This document shows positions 61,982 to 64,000 of a stretch of DNA of 64,000 nt, piece after piece (position 1 is the stretch's first letter; each line of letters begins with the position of its first letter). The notes below the pieces were generated by a model. It searched no databases. It saw only the letters and a list, made by a program, of their open reading frames with translations, and was not told the origin of the DNA. The DNA is from Schleiferilactobacillus perolens DSM 12744 (GTDB taxonomy: Bacteria > Bacillota > Bacilli > Lactobacillales > Lactobacillaceae). The translations under genes were made by a program, and so were the position numbers. The stretch spans positions 62,001 through 126,000 of the forward strand of contig NZ_AZEC01000005.1 in assembly GCF_001435585.1 (NCBI RefSeq), in the 5' to 3' direction.

Positions 61982-62941
61982 ATGTGGAAGACCATACTGC
62001 GGCGGGTCCTGTTGATGATCCCGCAGATCATAATTCTGAGTTTATTCGTGTTTATCTTGGCCAAGATGATGCCAGGGGATCCCTTCACGGGTTTGATTAA
62101 TCCCCAAACTTCGGCTTCTCAGATTGCTCAAATTCGGCAAGAGGCCGGGCTGAACGATCCATGGCCGGTGCAATATTTCCGGTGGGTAGGTAACGCCCTG
62201 CACGGTAATTTTGGCTTATCCTACCAGTTCCACAAACCGGTTATTGATTTGATCAGTGAACGGGCTGTTAATACATTATATTTGGCTGTTTTCTCCGTTA
62301 TTTTGACTTACTTGATTTCCATTCCACTGGGAATTTGGGCTGGTCGTTACCAGGGCAGTTTGATTGATAACAGCATTCAGTTCTACAACTTTGTTTCGAT
62401 TTCCGTACCTTCTTTTGTATGGTACTTATTGGCTATCGCATTATTCGGCTTTGTTTGGCATATTTTCCCCACGAGCGGGTCGGTGTCTGTGCAAGCCTCG
62501 GGCTTCATCGGTGTCACGTTGAGTAGGCTATATCATATTATCCTGCCTGGGGTACTGATCGCATTGATGTCAACCGCCGGGAACATTCAATATCTACGGT
62601 CAGGAATTATTGACAACCAGTTGGAAGACTATGTCCGCACAGCTCGATCCAAAGGGGTGCCAGAACGGGTAGTATTCAACAAGCACATTTTGCGGAATTC
62701 CTTACTGCCAATTGCGGCGTTTTTCGGGAACGTCATTACTGGTCTGCTTGGTGGCTCAGTCTTCGCAGAAACCATCTTCTCGTATCCAGGGATGGGGAAA
62801 TTGTTTATTGATTCAGTTCAAGCACGAGACTATTCTGTGATGACCGCGTTGATTGTCATGTATGGCTTTTTAACCCTATTGGGGAACTTATTGTCAGACA
62901 TCATCATGAGTATCGTTGATCCACGGATTCGGATAGATTAG
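61982..62941 (+). CDS. oppB: Oligopeptide ABC transporter permease OppB
   Basis: Membrane subunit, 319 residues, six helices. The first helix is RRVLLMIPQIIILSLFVFIL. The ATPase-contact EAA-type loop is DYVRTARSKGVPERVVFNKH. GLNDPWPVQYFRWVGNALHG is the usual OppB extracellular motif. Confidence 0.95.
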   Translation: MWKTILRRVLLMIPQIIILSLFVFILAKMMPGDPFTGLINPQTSASQIAQIRQEAGLNDPWPVQYFRWVGNALHGNFGLSYQFHKPVIDLISERAVNTLYLAVFSVILTYLISIPLGIWAGRYQGSLIDNSIQFYNFVSISVPSFVWYLLAIALFGFVWHIFPTSGSVSVQASGFIGVTLSRLYHIILPGVLIALMSTAGNIQYLRSGIIDNQLEDYVRTARSKGVPERVVFNKHILRNSLLPIAAFFGNVITGLLGGSVFAETIFSYPGMGKLFIDSVQARDYSVMTALIVMYGFLTLLGNLLSDIIMSIVDPRIRID

Positions 62942-62952
62942 GAGGACCCAGA

Positions 62953-63873
62953 ATGGCTGAGAAAGAGAAGAAGCAAAAGTTAGATTCAGAGGGTAATCCC
63001 ATCATTTCCGAGCCGCCTACAGGCTTAAAGGTCATTATCCGGGAGTTTACCCATGACCGTACGGCCATGATTTCTTTTAGTATCATGGTGTTCATTATTT
63101 TAGCGGCAGTGCTGGGCAGTTTCTTTATTAATCCTGAACGTTACACCACGATTAATATTATGACCCAGTGGGCGAAGCCCGGGACTGACGGTTTGATTCT
63201 TGGTGGTGATGACAGTGGTCGGGATGTGTTTGCCGAGTTAATTGTGGGAATGCGTAATTCCATTGGTATCGGCTGGGCAGTTGCTGCTTTGATTGAAATC
63301 ATCGGGATTGTTGTCGGTTTAACATCCGGCTACTTTGGTGGTATTGTCGATAACATTTTAATGCGAATTACCGACTTCTTCATGATTTTACCCGCTTTGA
63401 TGATCCAAATTGTGGTCATCACGATTGTCCCCAAGTTCAGTATCTGGGTGCTCATTCTGATGATTACAGCATTAGGGTGGATGTCCACTGCCCGTCTCTA
63501 TCGTTCGCAAGTTTTAAGCCAAGTCAACCGAGACTACATTTTAGCTTCGAAGACTTCTGGTACCAGCAATTTCAAGATCATGTTCTTTGAGTTACTACCC
63601 AACATTAGTTCATTGCTCTTGGTGGATATCACACTTACCTTTGCCACGAGTGTGGGCGTCGAAACCGGGTTGACGTTCTTAGGATATGGGTTACCTGATA
63701 ACACACCCAGTATTGGCCGCTTAATTTCATTCGCCCAGGACCCAGTGACAATCACCTCGTATCCGTGGAGTTGGTTACCAGCGACACTGCTCTTGTTAAT
63801 TTTGTCGCTATCTGTGAATTACACTGGCCGGGCATTACGCCGAGCGGCAGATGCACGTCAACGGTTAGGCTAG
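62953..63873 (+). CDS. oppC: Oligopeptide ABC transporter permease OppC
   Basis: Second membrane subunit, 306 residues. The N-terminal cytoplasmic stretch (1-~35) leads into helix 1 (FSIMVFIILAAVLGSFFI). GGDDSGRDVFAELIVGMRNSIGIG is the OppC signature and the EAA-type loop reads DYILASKTSGTSNFKIMFFE. The peptide-binding protein gene (oppA) is not in the D-F-B-C run seen and would be expected beyond 64000, as in the lactococcal oppDFBCA order. Confidence 0.95.
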   Translation: MAEKEKKQKLDSEGNPIISEPPTGLKVIIREFTHDRTAMISFSIMVFIILAAVLGSFFINPERYTTINIMTQWAKPGTDGLILGGDDSGRDVFAELIVGMRNSIGIGWAVAALIEIIGIVVGLTSGYFGGIVDNILMRITDFFMILPALMIQIVVITIVPKFSIWVLILMITALGWMSTARLYRSQVLSQVNRDYILASKTSGTSNFKIMFFELLPNISSLLLVDITLTFATSVGVETGLTFLGYGLPDNTPSIGRLISFAQDPVTITSYPWSWLPATLLLLILSLSVNYTGRALRRAADARQRLG

Positions 63874-63948
63874 TCTTTTCTCATTTTCATAAGGCAATGC
63901 TTCTGATGAGTGTTTCAGTGTTGAATATGAGAATTGAGCGTGTTACGA

Positions 63949-63954
63949 TATAAT
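63949..63954 (+). promoter_or_regulatory. Possible -10 of a promoter after oppC
   Basis: CGATATAATT repeats the exact context of the opp -10 at 59875-59883. No -35 at the right distance is clear. It could drive a separate oppA transcript beyond the window. Confidence 0.35.
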
Positions 63955-64000
63955 TATCGTGCGTTGGCCGAGGCCAATCGTCATTGATAAAGATTTAGGT

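Overview
This window is a chromosomal segment of a low-GC Gram-positive bacterium of the Lactobacillaceae. GC is roughly half by eye, so a higher-GC genus such as Schleiferilactobacillus or Lacticaseibacillus is my inference, not something proven here. The evidence is a tRNA-Phe-type T-box before pheST, the LiaFSR cell-envelope module, GlnR/glnA, PepX, the L21-Prp-L27 cluster with its Firmicutes leader RNA, an stp-stkP(PASTA)-rsgA-rpe-thiN cluster and an oppDFBC operon. Strong AGGAGG-type ribosome binding sites and frequent TTG/GTG starts fit this. There is no transposase, prophage, CRISPR array or defence island; almost every gene is housekeeping.

Layout. 1-358: end of an HxlR regulator. 379-4278: T-box-controlled pheST. 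4299-6827: mltG, udk, greA. 7057-9507: liaF-liaS-liaR, convergent with a large YfhO-type membrane protein gene on the minus strand (9456-12158). 12295-17313: class B penicillin-binding protein, 5-formyl-THF cyclo-ligase, rhomboid protease, yqgQ, glucokinase and a rhodanese protein. 17405-20475: DUF3042 protein (minus), miaA, then the GlnR-controlled glnR-glnA pair. 20614-25757: a BMP lipoprotein plus nucleoside-type ABC transporter. 25775-28195: pepX (minus), with tRNA-Arg(TCT) divergent from it. 28403-30072: a DUF5067-like membrane-anchored protein, a candidate small RNA and two small unknown genes. 30093-31318: L21 leader, rplU, prp, rpmA. 31383-39448: efp, yqhY, nusB, folD, xseAB, ispA, tlyA, argR, recN. 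39774-42482: an unknown gene divergent from a patatin-like lipase, a PC4-like protein, gmk and rpoZ. 42509-53515: one long tightly packed run from coaBC to thiN. 53856-59789: rpmB (minus), yloU, fakA, recG, plsX, acpP. 59854-end: opp operon, cut by the window edge after oppC.

The one thing here that ordinary annotation would miss is a family of dispersed, strongly structured intergenic elements. Three long copies (21781-21982, 39484-39696, 53566-53747) and two short relatives (709-778, 6879-6919) share GTGCCAA...TTGGCAC ends. The long copies also share a conserved internal hairpin. Two further stems differ in sequence between copies but stay perfectly paired, so base pairing looks selected rather than sequence. 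One copy sits inside the loop of a terminator-like hairpin between a lipoprotein gene and its transporter genes, and one lies in the pheS leader. I know of no name for this family. Deciding between mobile palindrome (MITE-like) and functional RNA needs genome-wide comparison.
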